Shown here in pieces: positions 1 to 12,471 of a stretch of 64,000 nucleotides of DNA. Numbering within the stretch: position 1 is the stretch's first letter; every line of letters begins with the position of its first letter. Location: assembly GCF_014396975.1 (NCBI RefSeq), contig NZ_CP060719.1:683501-747500 (forward strand). The letters are read 5' to 3'. Source of the stretch: Thermomonas carbonis. Its GTDB lineage: Bacteria > Pseudomonadota > Gammaproteobacteria > Xanthomonadales > Xanthomonadaceae. The notes under the pieces were generated by a model. The model worked only from the letters and a program-made list of their open reading frames with translations, did not search any database and was not told the origin of the DNA. Made by a program: the position numbers and the translations under genes.

Positions 1-1474
<1,474 letters not shown>

Positions 1475-1489
1475 GGAATGTGTTTTGGA

Positions 1490-2353
1490 TCAAACCGCCG
1501 CGGCGCCGCCGACGATTTCGGAAATCTCTTGCGTGATCGCCGCCTGCCGCGCCTTGTTGTAGATCAGGTTGAGCGTACCGATCAGCTTGTTGGCGTTGTC
1601 GCTCGCGGCCTTCATCGCGACCATGCGCGCAGCATGCTCGGAGGCCACGTTCTCCATCACCGCCTGGTACACCAGCGACTCGATGTAGCGGGTCAGCACG
1701 TGCTCAAGCACGCTTTCGGCATCGGGCTCGTACAGGTAATCCCAGTCGTGCCTGGCGACCTGCGTCTCCGACGCCGCCAACGGCAGCAACTGGTCGAAGC
1801 TGGCCTTCTGGGTCATCGTGTTGACGAAGCCGTTATACGACAGGAACACCTTGTCGACGGTGCCGGCGGTGTAGGCATCCAGCATGACCGTGATCACGCC
1901 GACCAGTTGCTCGACGCGCGGCACGTCGCCCAGGTGGGTCACCGAGCCGAGCATGCCGACCTTGAGCCGGCGGAAGAACACCGAGGCCTTCTGGCCGATG
2001 GTGACGACATCGATCTCGACGCCCTTCTCCTGCCAGCCGCGGAACTCGACCAGCAGCTTGCGGAACATGTTGTTGTTCAGGCCGCCGGCCAGGCCGCGAT
2101 CCGACGACACGATGATGTAGCCGACGCGCTTGATCTCCGCGCGTTGCACCAGGTACGGGTGGCGGTACTCGGAGTTCGCCTGCGCCAGGTGGCCGATCAG
2201 CTGCTTCATCGCCCGCGCATACGGCCGCGAGGACTTCATCCGATCCTGCGCCTTGCGGATCTTGGAGGCCGAGACCATTTCGAGCGCGCGCGTCACCTTG
2301 CGGGTGTTCTGCACGCTCTTGATCTTGGTTTTGATTTCTCTGCCGCCGGCCAT
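1490..2353 (-). CDS. atpG: ATP synthase F1 subunit gamma
   Basis: Central stalk subunit that rotates inside the alpha3beta3 ring and couples proton flow to catalysis. The 287-residue product begins [20 protein letters not shown] and has the conserved [13 protein letters not shown] segment near residue 85 and the C-terminal [19 protein letters not shown] segment that inserts in the ring; length is normal for the family. It is the only subunit gene here with inverted-repeat DNA on both sides, in the gaps to atpA and atpD. Confidence 0.97.
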   Translation of the reverse strand: MAGGREIKTKIKSVQNTRKVTRALEMVSASKIRKAQDRMKSSRPYARAMKQLIGHLAQANSEYRHPYLVQRAEIKRVGYIIVSSDRGLAGGLNNNMFRKLLVEFRGWQEKGVEIDVVTIGQKASVFFRRLKVGMLGSVTHLGDVPRVEQLVGVITVMLDAYTAGTVDKVFLSYNGFVNTMTQKASFDQLLPLAASETQVARHDWDYLYEPDAESVLEHVLTRYIESLVYQAVMENVASEHAARMVAMKAASDNANKLIGTLNLIYNKARQAAITQEISEIVGGAAAV

Positions 2354-2369
2354 CTTGTCTTCCTGCGTA

Positions 2370-2468
2370 GGGCGGGTCGTGACCCGCCTTGGGCTTGATT
2401 TGCGTGTGCGGGATTGAACCCGCCTTCGCCTTTGCTGCGTTGTCGCGCTGGCGGGTCGAGACCCGCCT
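2370..2468. repeat. Three short palindromes between atpA and atpG
   Basis: The 119-base gap contains GGCGGGTCGTGACCCGCC (2371-2388), GCGGGATTGAACCCGC (2409-2423) and GGCGGGTCGAGACCCGCC (2450-2467). The outer two are near-identical copies of one element, and the middle is a weaker version. They could fold singly or pair with each other. They look like extragenic palindromic repeats rather than protein sites, and have no T-tract. Confidence 0.75.
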
Positions 2469-2472
2469 CAAA

Positions 2473-4023
2473 TCACCAGGAACCGGTCGCCTTGAAGTCT
2501 TCGATGCCCTTCTTGAACGCGGCTTCGATGTCGTCGTTCCAGTCGCCGGTGTCGGCCACGGACTTCATCAGGTCACCGGCGGTGTTGGTGAAGTGCGCGT
2601 GCAGCGCGTCTTCGAACGCACCGATCTTGTTCACCGGCACGTCGTCCATGTAGCCCTTGTCCACGGCGTAGATCGACAGCGACTGCTCGGCGACCGACAT
2701 CGGCGCGTACTGGCGCTGCTTCATCAGCTCGGTGACGCGCTGGCCACGCTCCAGCTGCTTGCGGGTGGCGTCGTCGAGGTCCGAGGCGAACTGCGCGAAC
2801 GCGGCGAGCTCGCGGTACTGTGCCAGCGCGATGCGGATGCCGCCGGACAGCTTCTTCATGATCTTGGTCTGGGCTGCGCCACCCACGCGCGACACCGAGA
2901 TACCGGCGTTCACGGCCGGGCGGATGCCGGCGTTGAACAGGTCGGTCTCGAGGAAGATCTGGCCGTCGGTGATCGAGATCACGTTGGTCGGCACGAACGC
3001 CGAGACGTCGCCGGCCTGCGTTTCGATGATCGGCAGCGCGGTCAGCGAGCCGGTCTTGCCCTTGACGGCGCCGTTGGTGAACTTCTCCACGTACTCCTCG
3101 GACACGCGCGCGGCGCGCTCCAGCAGGCGGGAGTGGAGATAGAACACGTCGCCCGGATACGCCTCGCGGCCCGGCGGACGGCGCAGCAGCAGCGAGATCT
3201 GGCGGTACGCCACGGCCTGCTTGGACAGGTCGTCGTAGATGATCAGCGCGTCTTCGCCGCGGTCGCGGAAGTATTCGCCCATGGTGCAACCGGCGTACGG
3301 CGCGATGTACTGCATCGCCGGCGACTCGGACGCCGACGCGGCGACCACCGTGGTGTAGGCCATCGCACCGTTCGCCTCGAGCTTGCGCACGATGTTGGCG
3401 ATGGTGGAGTTCTTCTGGCCGATCGCCACGTAGATGCACTTAATGCCGCTGTGCTTCTGGTTGATGATCGCGTCGATCGCCAGCGCGGTCTTGCCGGTCT
3501 GGCGGTCGCCGATGACCAGCTCGCGCTGGCCGCGGCCGATCGGGATCATGCTGTCGACCGACTTGTAGCCGGTCTGCACCGGCTGGCTCACCGACTTGCG
3601 CCAGATCACGCCCGGGGCGATGGTTTCCACCGGCGCGCTGACCTTGGCCTCGATCGGACCCTTGCCGTCGATCGCCTCGCCGAGCGCGTTGACCACGCGG
3701 CCCAGCATTTCCGGACCGGTCGGCACCGACAGGATCTGGCCGGTGGTCTTGGCGGTGTCGCCTTCGCGCAGCTGCTTGTAGTCGCCCAGCACCACCGCAC
3801 CCACCGAGTCGCGCTCCAGGTTCAGCGCCAGCGCGAAGGTGCTGTTCGGCAGCTCGATCATTTCGCCCTGCATCACGTCGGCCAGGCCGTGGATGCGCAC
3901 GATGCCGTCGGACACCGAGGTCACGGTGCCTTCGTTGCGCGCTTCCGCGGAAAGCTTGACCTTCTCGATGCGGGTCTTGATCAGTTCGCTGATTTCGGAC
4001 GGGTTGAGCGTGGTGGTGGCCAT
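2473..4023 (-). CDS. atpA: ATP synthase F1 subunit alpha
   Basis: Non-catalytic nucleotide-binding subunit of F1 and partner of beta in the alpha3beta3 head. The 516-residue product starts [20 protein letters not shown], has a Walker A motif GDRQTGKT at residues 172-179, and the conserved [11 protein letters not shown] segment in the C-terminal half. Length matches the family. It sits between atpH (63 bases upstream) and atpG in the standard order. Confidence 0.98.
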   Translation of the reverse strand: MATTTLNPSEISELIKTRIEKVKLSAEARNEGTVTSVSDGIVRIHGLADVMQGEMIELPNSTFALALNLERDSVGAVVLGDYKQLREGDTAKTTGQILSVPTGPEMLGRVVNALGEAIDGKGPIEAKVSAPVETIAPGVIWRKSVSQPVQTGYKSVDSMIPIGRGQRELVIGDRQTGKTALAIDAIINQKHSGIKCIYVAIGQKNSTIANIVRKLEANGAMAYTTVVAASASESPAMQYIAPYAGCTMGEYFRDRGEDALIIYDDLSKQAVAYRQISLLLRRPPGREAYPGDVFYLHSRLLERAARVSEEYVEKFTNGAVKGKTGSLTALPIIETQAGDVSAFVPTNVISITDGQIFLETDLFNAGIRPAVNAGISVSRVGGAAQTKIMKKLSGGIRIALAQYRELAAFAQFASDLDDATRKQLERGQRVTELMKQRQYAPMSVAEQSLSIYAVDKGYMDDVPVNKIGAFEDALHAHFTNTAGDLMKSVADTGDWNDDIEAAFKKGIEDFKATGSW

Positions 4024-4086
4024 CTTGGTTTCCTTGGTGCCGCGTTGCCGCCGGCAAGATTCAAATAAGTTGTTGCAACAATCGGA

Positions 4087-4614
4087 TCAGTGCGCCAACG
4101 CCGCCTGCAGGCGGCCCAGCTTGCCCTTCAGCGAACCGTCGATGACGACGTCGCCGGCATCGATCACGGCGCCGCCGATCAGGCTTTCGTCCACCGCGGT
4201 CTCGACCTCGACGTCGCGGCCGAAGCGCTTCGCCAGCGCCGCCTTGATGGTGGCGAGTTCGGCAGCAGGCAGTGCGGCCGCAGAGGTCACCTTCGCTTTC
4301 ACCACGCGCTCGGACTCGAAGCGCAGCTCGTCGAACATGCCGGCGATTTCCGGCAGCAGCGACAGGCGACGGTTCTCGAACAACAGGCCGAGGAAGTTGC
4401 CGAACAGGGCATCGGCCCCTTCGGGCGCGAGCAGGGTGTTGGCATCGGCCTGGGTCAGCCCCGGGTTGCCGAGCAACACGGCGACCGAAGGATCGGCAGC
4501 CACGCGGGCGGCGAACGCCAGCGCGTCCGACCATGCGGGCAGCGCGTTCGCGTCGCGCGCGATTGAAAACGCGGCGCGGGCGTAGGGACGGGCAAGGGTC
4601 AGGGCCTGGCTCAT
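4087..4614 (-). CDS. atpH: ATP synthase F1 subunit delta
   Basis: Peripheral-stalk subunit (OSCP type) that connects the b dimer to the top of F1. The 175-residue product begins MSQALTLARPYARAAF, the family's N-terminal signature, and ends with the conserved (D/S)xSLIGGAVIDAGDVVIDGS region. It starts 10 bases after the atpF stop, so the two are likely translationally coupled. Confidence 0.96.
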   Translation of the reverse strand: MSQALTLARPYARAAFSIARDANALPAWSDALAFAARVAADPSVAVLLGNPGLTQADANTLLAPEGADALFGNFLGLLFENRRLSLLPEIAGMFDELRFESERVVKAKVTSAAALPAAELATIKAALAKRFGRDVEVETAVDESLIGGAVIDAGDVVIDGSLKGKLGRLQAALAH

Positions 4615-4624
4615 CGGTCCGTCC

Positions 4625-5098
4625 TTACAGCTGCGCGGCCAGATCGTCGATCAGCGCCTTGTGGGCGTTGGCGTCGATCTCGCGCTTCAGCAGCTTCTCG
4701 GCGCCGGACACGGCCAGCACGGAGACCTGCTTGCGCAGTTCTTCCTTGGCGCGGTTGGCGGCGGACTCGATCTCGGCCTCGGCCAGCGCCTTCTGGCGGT
4801 TGCCCTCGCTGATCGCATCGGCCTTGGCCGCGTCGATCAGCTGGTTGGCGCGCTGGTGGGCCTGGTCGATGATCTCGTTGGCCTTGCTGCGCGCGGCCTT
4901 GAGTTCCTCGTTGACCTTGTCCTGCGCCTGCGCCAGGTTCTTCTGCGCGTTGTCGGCGGCAGCGAGGCCTTCGGCGATCTTCTGCTGGCGTTCCTCGATC
5001 GCCGACATCAGCGGCGGCCAGATGAACTTGACGGTGAACCAGATGAGGATCGCGAACGTGATCATCTGGCCCAGCAATGTCATGAAGGTCGGATTCAT
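4625..5098 (-). CDS. atpF: ATP synthase Fo subunit b
   Basis: Membrane-anchored peripheral stalk. The 157-residue product has one N-terminal membrane helix (residues 5-25, [19 protein letters not shown]) followed by a long charged, alanine-rich helix of the kind that dimerises as a coiled coil. Length is typical of proteobacterial b subunits. It lies between atpE (129-base gap) and atpH (10-base gap). Confidence 0.96.
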   Translation of the reverse strand: MNPTFMTLLGQMITFAILIWFTVKFIWPPLMSAIEERQQKIAEGLAAADNAQKNLAQAQDKVNEELKAARSKANEIIDQAHQRANQLIDAAKADAISEGNRQKALAEAEIESAANRAKEELRKQVSVLAVSGAEKLLKREIDANAHKALIDDLAAQL

Positions 5099-5227
5099 GT
5101 CGTACCTTGCGTGTCGAACGGGCGGCGCGATGCGCGCCCGTCAGGGGCAACGCCACGGCGGCATGCCGCGGCGCTTGAATCGCCGATGCGCGCGACGGAC
5201 GCCGCGCGCATCGTGACGCGTCAGCGC

Positions 5228-6905
<1,678 letters not shown>

Positions 6906-6941
6906 TCAAAGCGCACCAAATCGGTCCTGCGGAGCCGCAAA

Positions 6942-6971
6942 AGTATAGCAGGCGCGAAAATCCCGGGGCAA
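6942..6971 (-). promoter_or_regulatory. Promoter of the atp operon
   Basis: On the minus strand TTGCCC (complement 6966-6971), an 18-base spacer, then TATACT (complement 6942-6947) matches a sigma-70 promoter well. It lies about 85 bases upstream of the atpI GTG and points into the operon. No other comparable promoter was found in the 6860-7113 gap. Confidence 0.65.
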
Positions 6972-7069
6972 CCGCCAAAGGCCCTTGCACAAACGCGGGA
7001 ACCTTCCCGCGGAGGACGGGTCACAGACTTGCGCCACCCTTCCTCGTCAGCTCCGGGCGTGGCGCCCTG

Positions 7070-7100
7070 AAGCCCCGGCCGCACGCCGGGGCTTCTTTTT
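7070..7100. terminator. Hairpin terminator between lpdA and the atp operon
   Basis: AAGCCCCGGC (7070-7079) and GCCGGGGCTT (7085-7094) form a perfect 10-bp stem with a 5-base loop, followed by CTTTTT on the plus strand. On the minus strand it follows the lpdA stop with an A-rich lead-in but no T-run after it. It is the likely 3' end of the aceF-lpdA transcript. Confidence 0.7.
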
Positions 7101-7113
7101 GCGCGATGCAGCG

Positions 7114-8910
7114 CTACTTCTTCTTGGGGATATAGAGATCGGTAATCGTGCCGTCGAAAACCTCGGCGGCCATGCCGACCGACTCGCTCAGGGTCGGGTG
7201 CGGATGGATGGTGTGGCCGATGTCCTCGACCTCGCAGCCCATCTCGATCGCCAGCCCGATCTCGGCGATCAGTTCGCCCGCATGCACGCCGACGATGCCG
7301 CCGCCGATGATGCGATGGGTTGCCTCGTCGAACACCAGCTTGGTGAAACCCTCGGTGCGCGAGAGGCCGATGGCGCGACCGGAGGCCGCCCACGGGAACT
7401 TGCCGACGCCGACCTTCAGGCCCTTGGCCTTCGCCTCGGTCTCGGTGACGCCGACCCAGGCGATTTCCGGATCGGTATAGGCCACGCTCGGGATCACCCG
7501 GGCGACCCATTCTTTCTTTTCGCCGGCAGCAACTTCGGCGGCGAGCTTGCCCTCGTGCGTCGCCTTGTGCGCCAGCATCGGCTGCCCGACCAGGTCGCCG
7601 ATCGCAAAGATGTGCGGCACGTTGGTGCGCATCTGCCGGTCGACGTCGATGAAGCCGCGCTCGGTGACCGCCACGCCGGCCTTGCCCGCGTCGAGCTTGC
7701 CACCGTTCGGCGCACGCCCGACCGAGACCAGCACGCGGTCGTACAACGCGCCCTCGGGAATGCTCTCGCCCTCGAAGGTGCAGGCGATGCCGGTCTTCTG
7801 CGCCTCGGCCTCGACCACCTTGGTCTTGAGATGCACGGCGACGCCCTGCTTCTTCAGGCGATCCGCCAGCGGCTTGACCAGGTCGAGGTCGGCGCCCGGC
7901 ATCAGCTGCGGCATGAACTCGACGACGGTCACCGCGCTGCCCAGCGCGCGGTACACCGTGGCCATTTCCAGGCCGATGATGCCGCCACCGACGACGAGCA
8001 ACTTCTTCGGAACGTCGGCCAGGTTCAACGCGTCGGTGGAATCCATCACCCGCGGGTCGTCCCACGGAAACGACGGCAGCTTCACCGGCTGCGAACCGGC
8101 GGCGATGATGCAGTTCGCGAAGCGCAGCACTAGTGCCTTGCCGTCATCGCCGACGATTTCGAGTTCGTTCGCGGACAGGAATTTCGCGGTGCCCTGCACG
8201 ACCCGCACCTTGCGCTGCCTGGCCATGCCGGTCAGGCCCTTGGTGAGTTGGCCGACGACCTTTTCCTTGTAGCTGCGCAACGTGTCGATGTTGATTTTCG
8301 GCGCACCGAATTCGACGCCGTAGTCGCTGGCGTGAGCGGCCTGGTCGATCACGTCGGCCGCGTGCAGCAGCGCCTTCGACGGGATGCAACCGACGTTGAG
8401 GCAGACGCCGCCAAGGTTGGCGTAGCGCTCGATCAACACCGTGTCGACGCCGAGGTCGGCGCTGCGGAACGCGGCGGTGTAGCCGCCCGGACCGGCGCCC
8501 AGCACCACCGTCGCACATTCGATGTCGGCCGCACGGCCGGACGATGAGGCCGCCTGCGGTGCAGGGGCTTTCGCCGCGTCTGCGTTCACCGGGGCGGGCG
8601 TCGCAGACGGCGCAGTTGCGGCCGCCGGTGCTGCAGCCCCTGCCTTGGCGGGTGCCGGCGCAGAAGGTGCCGCAGCGCTCTCGATTACCGCGATCACCGC
8701 GCCTTCCGACACCGCATCGCCCAGCTTCACCTTCAGCGCCTTGATCACGCCATCGGCGACCGCCGGCACTTCCATGGTGGCCTTGTCGGATTCCAGCGTG
8801 ACCAGGCCCTGATCCTTCTTCACCGTGTCGCCGACCGCGACCAGGATTTCGATGACCGGGACGTCGCCGTGGCTGCCGATGTCCGGAACCTTGCTTTCGA
8901 TGTCTGCCAT
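7114..8910 (-). CDS. lpdA: Dihydrolipoyl dehydrogenase (E3) with N-terminal lipoyl domain
   Basis: FAD enzyme that reoxidises the dihydrolipoyl group of E2 with NAD+ in the pyruvate dehydrogenase complex. The 598-residue protein has a lipoyl domain at about residues 1-80 (lipoyl lysine K43 in ESDKATMEV), a long Ala/Pro linker at 80-125, then the flavoprotein core with FAD motif GAGPGGYTAA and the redox pair C170/C175 (GGVCLNVGCIPSK). The fused lipoyl domain is typical of E3 in this bacterial group and in Neisseria and is absent from E. coli Lpd. It starts 10 bases after aceF. Confidence 0.96.
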   Translation of the reverse strand: MADIESKVPDIGSHGDVPVIEILVAVGDTVKKDQGLVTLESDKATMEVPAVADGVIKALKVKLGDAVSEGAVIAVIESAAAPSAPAPAKAGAAAPAAATAPSATPAPVNADAAKAPAPQAASSSGRAADIECATVVLGAGPGGYTAAFRSADLGVDTVLIERYANLGGVCLNVGCIPSKALLHAADVIDQAAHASDYGVEFGAPKINIDTLRSYKEKVVGQLTKGLTGMARQRKVRVVQGTAKFLSANELEIVGDDGKALVLRFANCIIAAGSQPVKLPSFPWDDPRVMDSTDALNLADVPKKLLVVGGGIIGLEMATVYRALGSAVTVVEFMPQLMPGADLDLVKPLADRLKKQGVAVHLKTKVVEAEAQKTGIACTFEGESIPEGALYDRVLVSVGRAPNGGKLDAGKAGVAVTERGFIDVDRQMRTNVPHIFAIGDLVGQPMLAHKATHEGKLAAEVAAGEKKEWVARVIPSVAYTDPEIAWVGVTETEAKAKGLKVGVGKFPWAASGRAIGLSRTEGFTKLVFDEATHRIIGGGIVGVHAGELIAEIGLAIEMGCEVEDIGHTIHPHPTLSESVGMAAEVFDGTITDLYIPKKK

Positions 8911-8920
8911 GGCCAGCCCC

Positions 8921-10314
8921 TTACAGCACGGCCCGACGGAGGTCGGCCAGCAGTTGTGCGAGATAGGCGGTGAAGCGCGCGGCGGCTGCGCCGTCGATCA
9001 CCCGGTGGTCGTAGCTCAGCGACAGCGGCACGATCAGGCGCGGCTGGAAGGCCTTGCCGTCCCAGACCGGTTTCGTCTCCGACTTGGACACGCCCAGGAT
9101 CGCGACTTCCGGTGCGTTGATGATCGGCGTGAACGACGTACCGCCGATCCCGCCCAGCGAACTGATGGTGAAACAGCCGCCCTGCATCTGCTCGGACTTG
9201 AGCTTGCCGTCGCGCGCGGCGGCGGCCAGCTCGCCCATCTCGACGGCGATCTGCATCACGCCCTTCTTGTCGGCGTCGCGCAGCACCGGCACCACCAGGC
9301 CGTTCGGCGTGTCCGCCGCGAAGCCGATGTTGTAGTACTGCTTGAGCACCAGGTTGTCGCCATCCAGCGACGCATTGAAGTTGGGGTACTTCTTGAGCGC
9401 GGCCACGCTGGCCTTGATCATGAAGGCGAGCATGGTGAGCTTGCCGGCCTTGCCCGCGGCAATCGCCTTGGCGTTCTCGTTGTTGAGGGCGACGCGCAGG
9501 CCTTCCAGGTCGGTGATGTCGGCATCGTCGAACTGGGTGACGTGCGGGATCATCGCCCAGTTGCGCGCGAGGTTGGCACCGGAAATCTTCTGGATGCGCG
9601 ACAGCGGCTTGCTTTCGATCTCGCCGAACTTGGCGAAGTCGACCTTCGGCCACGGGATCAGGTTGAGGCCGCCGCCAGATGCACTCGTCGGAGCTGAAGC
9701 TCCTGCCACAGGGCCACCTGCCAATGCGGATTTCACGAAATTCTGTACGTCGAGCTTGCCGATGCGGCCGCCGCGCTCGCTGCCGGTCACCTGCATCAGG
9801 TCGACGCCGAGTTCGCGGGCGAACAACCGCACTGCCGGGCTGGCATAGGGCACCTTGTCCGGCAGCACGGCATCGGCTTCGAAGCGCACCGGCGGCAGGC
9901 CGGCGCCCATCGGTGCGGCAGCGGGCACCGGCGCGGGCGCAGGAGGCGCAACCACGACCGGTTCGATCTTGGCACCGGTTTCGGATGCGGTGGTCGTTGC
10001 CACGGCGGCGATCGGCTGGGCGGGGGAGGCGTCGGCGCGGATGCCGGAGCAGGCGCTTCGGCGGCAGCCCCACCCGCGACTTCGATGATCGCGACCAGCG
10101 CACCCTCGGAGAGGTTGTCGCCCAGCTTGACCTTCAGCTCCTTGATCACGCCGGCGAACGGCGACGGCACTTCCATCGTCGCCTTGTCGGACTCCAGGGT
10201 GACCAGGCCCTGGTCGACGGCGACGGTGTCGCCCACCTTGACCAGCAGTTCGATGATCGGGACGTCGCTATCACCGCCGATGTCGGGGACGCGCGCTTCC
10301 TTGAGGTCGGCCAT
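8921..10314 (-). CDS. aceF: Dihydrolipoyllysine acetyltransferase (E2); frameshifted as sequenced
   Basis: Core of pyruvate dehydrogenase, moving acetyl groups to CoA. The N-terminal part, from the ATG at complement 10312-10314 (GGAGA 6 bases upstream), encodes MADLKEARVPDIG and one lipoyl domain (ESDKATMEV). The C-terminal part, with the E3-binding segment (ASPAVRLFARELGVDLMQV) and catalytic DHRVIDG near the end, lies in a different frame. The frames meet in the Ala/Pro linker at a run of five G (10022-10026). One extra base there would rejoin them as about 464 residues, a normal single-lipoyl E2 length. Because aerobic growth depends on this enzyme, a sequencing error or recent mutation is more likely than an old pseudogene. 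Confidence 0.9.
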
Positions 10315-10396
10315 GCCGGTCTCCGGTTTTCGGGTTGGGACCCTATTGTTGGCACATCCCGCCGGCATCGACAAACCGCACCGCGGCAAATTTCCT

Positions 10397-10414
10397 GATT
10401 TACCCGGCTAATTC
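10397..10414. promoter_or_regulatory. Putative PDH operator upstream of aceF-lpdA
   Basis: GATTTACCCGGCTAATTC is a near-palindrome (GAATTA-N6-TAAATC on the minus strand), 83 bases upstream of the aceF ATG. Almost the same sequence, in the same orientation and at the same distance, precedes aceE (50002-50019). The shared block extends over TCCTGA-TTA-CCGG-TAATTCATT. Two unlinked operons for one complex sharing the element suggests a common regulator, which is not in this window. A second inverted repeat, TTTCGA-TGTC-TCGAAA, follows at 10416-10431. Confidence 0.6.
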
Positions 10415-10485
10415 ATTTCGATGTCTCGAAATGTCTCGGATATCGGGTTTTCAGGCCAATTCCGGGGGTATTGACCGGGGTGCAA

Positions 10486-11382
10486 TCAGGGATGCTCGGC
10501 CTCCGCATGCACTTTCTCGCGCCGGATCAGGTACAGCCCGCTGGCGATGATGATGGCCGCACCGAACCAGGTGATCGCATCCGGCAGCACGCCCCACAGC
10601 GCCAGGTCGAGGGCGACGCCCCAGACCAGGGCGGTGTATTCGAGTGGCGCGATCAAGGAGGCCTCGCCGAGGCGGAAGGCCTCGGTGATCGCGTACTGGC
10701 CGATGGCCCCGGCGATGCCGATGCCACCGATGATCCAGGCATGTTCGGCGCGCAGCGGCACCCAGTTCGGCCATGCCAGCGCGCCCGCACCCAGCGCCAT
10801 CAGCGCCAGCAACCAGAAGGTGATCGCCTGGGTGCTGTCGGTGCGCGCCAGCACGCGCACGGTGATCGCCGACACCGCGTAACCCAGTGCTGCCACCAGC
10901 ACGGCCAGGCCGGCGGTGGTGAGCACGCCTTCACCGGTCGGGCGCAACACCACCAGCACCCCCAGCAGGCCGATCGTGATCGCGGTCCAGCGACGCGGGC
11001 CCACGCGCTCGCCGAGGATCGGCACCGACAGCGCGGTGATCAGCAGCGGGGCGACGAAGAAAATCGAATACGCGGTGGACAGCGGCAACTGCCCCAGCGC
11101 GTACACGAAGCTGGCCATCATCATGATCCCGAGCACGCCGCGCAGCAGATGCAAGGGCCAGCGCACCTGCAGCAACGGACGCCAGCCTACGCTCCACAAG
11201 GCCCAGACCAGTACCAGCGGCAACGAGGACGCCCCGCGCATCGCCGCGACCTGGAACGGCGGGTAATGCGTCGACAAGGTCTTCAACCCGGCGTCCATCA
11301 GCGAGAACAGCAGGATCGAGACCAGCATCAGCAGCATGCCGCGGCGTGCGTGATCGTGCGACGTGGCGGGCTTGGGATGCAT
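10486..11382 (-). CDS. EamA/DMT-family transporter
   Basis: Inner-membrane carrier of the drug/metabolite transporter superfamily; substrate unknown. From the ATG at complement 11380-11382 the product has 298 residues and about ten hydrophobic helices in two repeats, with the EamA-type SIFFVAPLLITALSVPILGERVG segment ending the first half and APLEYTALVWGVALDLALWG near the end of the second. The much longer open frame upstream is shadow of yajQ and is excluded. Divergent from yajQ with a 49-base gap. Confidence 0.85.
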   Translation of the reverse strand: MHPKPATSHDHARRGMLLMLVSILLFSLMDAGLKTLSTHYPPFQVAAMRGASSLPLVLVWALWSVGWRPLLQVRWPLHLLRGVLGIMMMASFVYALGQLPLSTAYSIFFVAPLLITALSVPILGERVGPRRWTAITIGLLGVLVVLRPTGEGVLTTAGLAVLVAALGYAVSAITVRVLARTDSTQAITFWLLALMALGAGALAWPNWVPLRAEHAWIIGGIGIAGAIGQYAITEAFRLGEASLIAPLEYTALVWGVALDLALWGVLPDAITWFGAAIIIASGLYLIRREKVHAEAEHP

Positions 11383-11431
11383 GCGGCCAGCATGCGGTAA
11401 CCTGCCCGCCCCGTCACCTGCGCCCATCGCC

Positions 11432-11914
11432 ATGCCCTCGTTCGACATCGTTTCCGAAGTGGATACCCACGAACTCACCAACGCCGTGGACCAAGCCAAT
11501 CGCGAGCTGTCCACGCGCTTCGACTTCAAGGGCGTTGTCGCCAGCTTCGAGCTGGACGATGCCGCCATCAAGCAGTCCGCGCCCAGCGAATTCCAGTTGC
11601 AGCAGATGACCGACATCCTGCGCGCGCGCCTGATCGCGCGGAAGATCGATGCGCGCTGCCTGGAATTCGGCGACATCGAGACCAACCTGGCCGGCGCGCG
11701 GCAGACCGTCACGGTCAAGCAGGGCATCGAGCGCGAACTGGCGAAGAAGCTGCAGGCCGCGATGAAGGACGCCAAGCTCAAGGTCGACTCGCAGATCAAC
11801 GGCGACAAGCTGCGCGTCACCGGCAAGAAGCGCGACGACCTGCAGGCGGCGATGGCCCTGCTGCGCGCCGGCGAGTTCGGCGTGCCGCTGCAGTTCGACA
11901 ACTTCCGCGACTGA
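11432..11914 (+). CDS. yajQ: YajQ-family nucleotide-binding protein
   Basis: 160-residue protein starting MPSFDIVSEVDTHELTNAVDQA, the family signature, and ending PLQFDNFRD. YajQ proteins have two RNP-like alpha-beta subdomains; the Xanthomonas homologue binds cyclic di-GMP and affects virulence gene expression, while the E. coli protein binds nucleotides. The start at 11432 is chosen because the family always begins M(P)SFDIVS and the frame upstream is not conserved-looking. The next gene begins one base after its stop. Confidence 0.95.
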   Translation: MPSFDIVSEVDTHELTNAVDQANRELSTRFDFKGVVASFELDDAAIKQSAPSEFQLQQMTDILRARLIARKIDARCLEFGDIETNLAGARQTVTVKQGIERELAKKLQAAMKDAKLKVDSQINGDKLRVTGKKRDDLQAAMALLRAGEFGVPLQFDNFRD

Positions 11915-11915
11915 C

Positions 11916-12467
11916 GTGACCGACACGCTCGATCCGGTGCAGGTCGAAGCCGGCGTCCGCCGCTGGCTGGAACGCGCGGTGATCGGCCTGAACCTGTGCC
12001 CGTTCGCGAAGGCTGTCTATGTGAAGCAACAGGTGCGCATCGTGGTAAGCGATGCCAGCACCGAGCGCGCGCTGCTGGAAGAACTCGGCGAGGAACTCGC
12101 GCTGCTGCGCGACACGCCTGCCGAAGAGGTCGACACCACCCTGCTGGTGCATCCGCAGGTATTGGGCGACTTCCTGGACTACAACGATTTCCTCGGCGAT
12201 GCCGATGCGCTGGTCGAGGCACTGGACCTCGATGGCGTGCTGCAGGTCGCCAGTTTCCATCCGGATTACCAGTTCGCCGGCAGCGAACCGGGCGACACCG
12301 ACAACCTGACCAACCGCGCGCCGTTCCCGATCCTGCACCTGCTGCGCGAAGCCAGCATCGACCGCGCGGTGGCGGCCTATCCGGATCCCGACGCGATCAT
12401 CGAACGCAACATCGCCACCGCGCGCGAGCTCGGCTTCGATGGCTGGAGCAAGCTGCTCGCGGAGTGA
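11916..12467 (+). CDS. DUF1415 family protein
   Basis: 183-residue cytoplasmic protein with GTG start immediately after the yajQ stop, so the pair is probably co-transcribed and translationally coupled. It carries the family's hallmark N-terminal segment VIGLNLCPFAKAV and the central VASFHPDYQFAG motif; the function of DUF1415 is unknown. The cysteine in LNLCPFA and the two histidine/aspartate motifs could be a functional site, which is inference. Confidence 0.88.
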   Translation: MTDTLDPVQVEAGVRRWLERAVIGLNLCPFAKAVYVKQQVRIVVSDASTERALLEELGEELALLRDTPAEEVDTTLLVHPQVLGDFLDYNDFLGDADALVEALDLDGVLQVASFHPDYQFAGSEPGDTDNLTNRAPFPILHLLREASIDRAVAAYPDPDAIIERNIATARELGFDGWSKLLAE

Positions 12468-12471
12468 TGCG

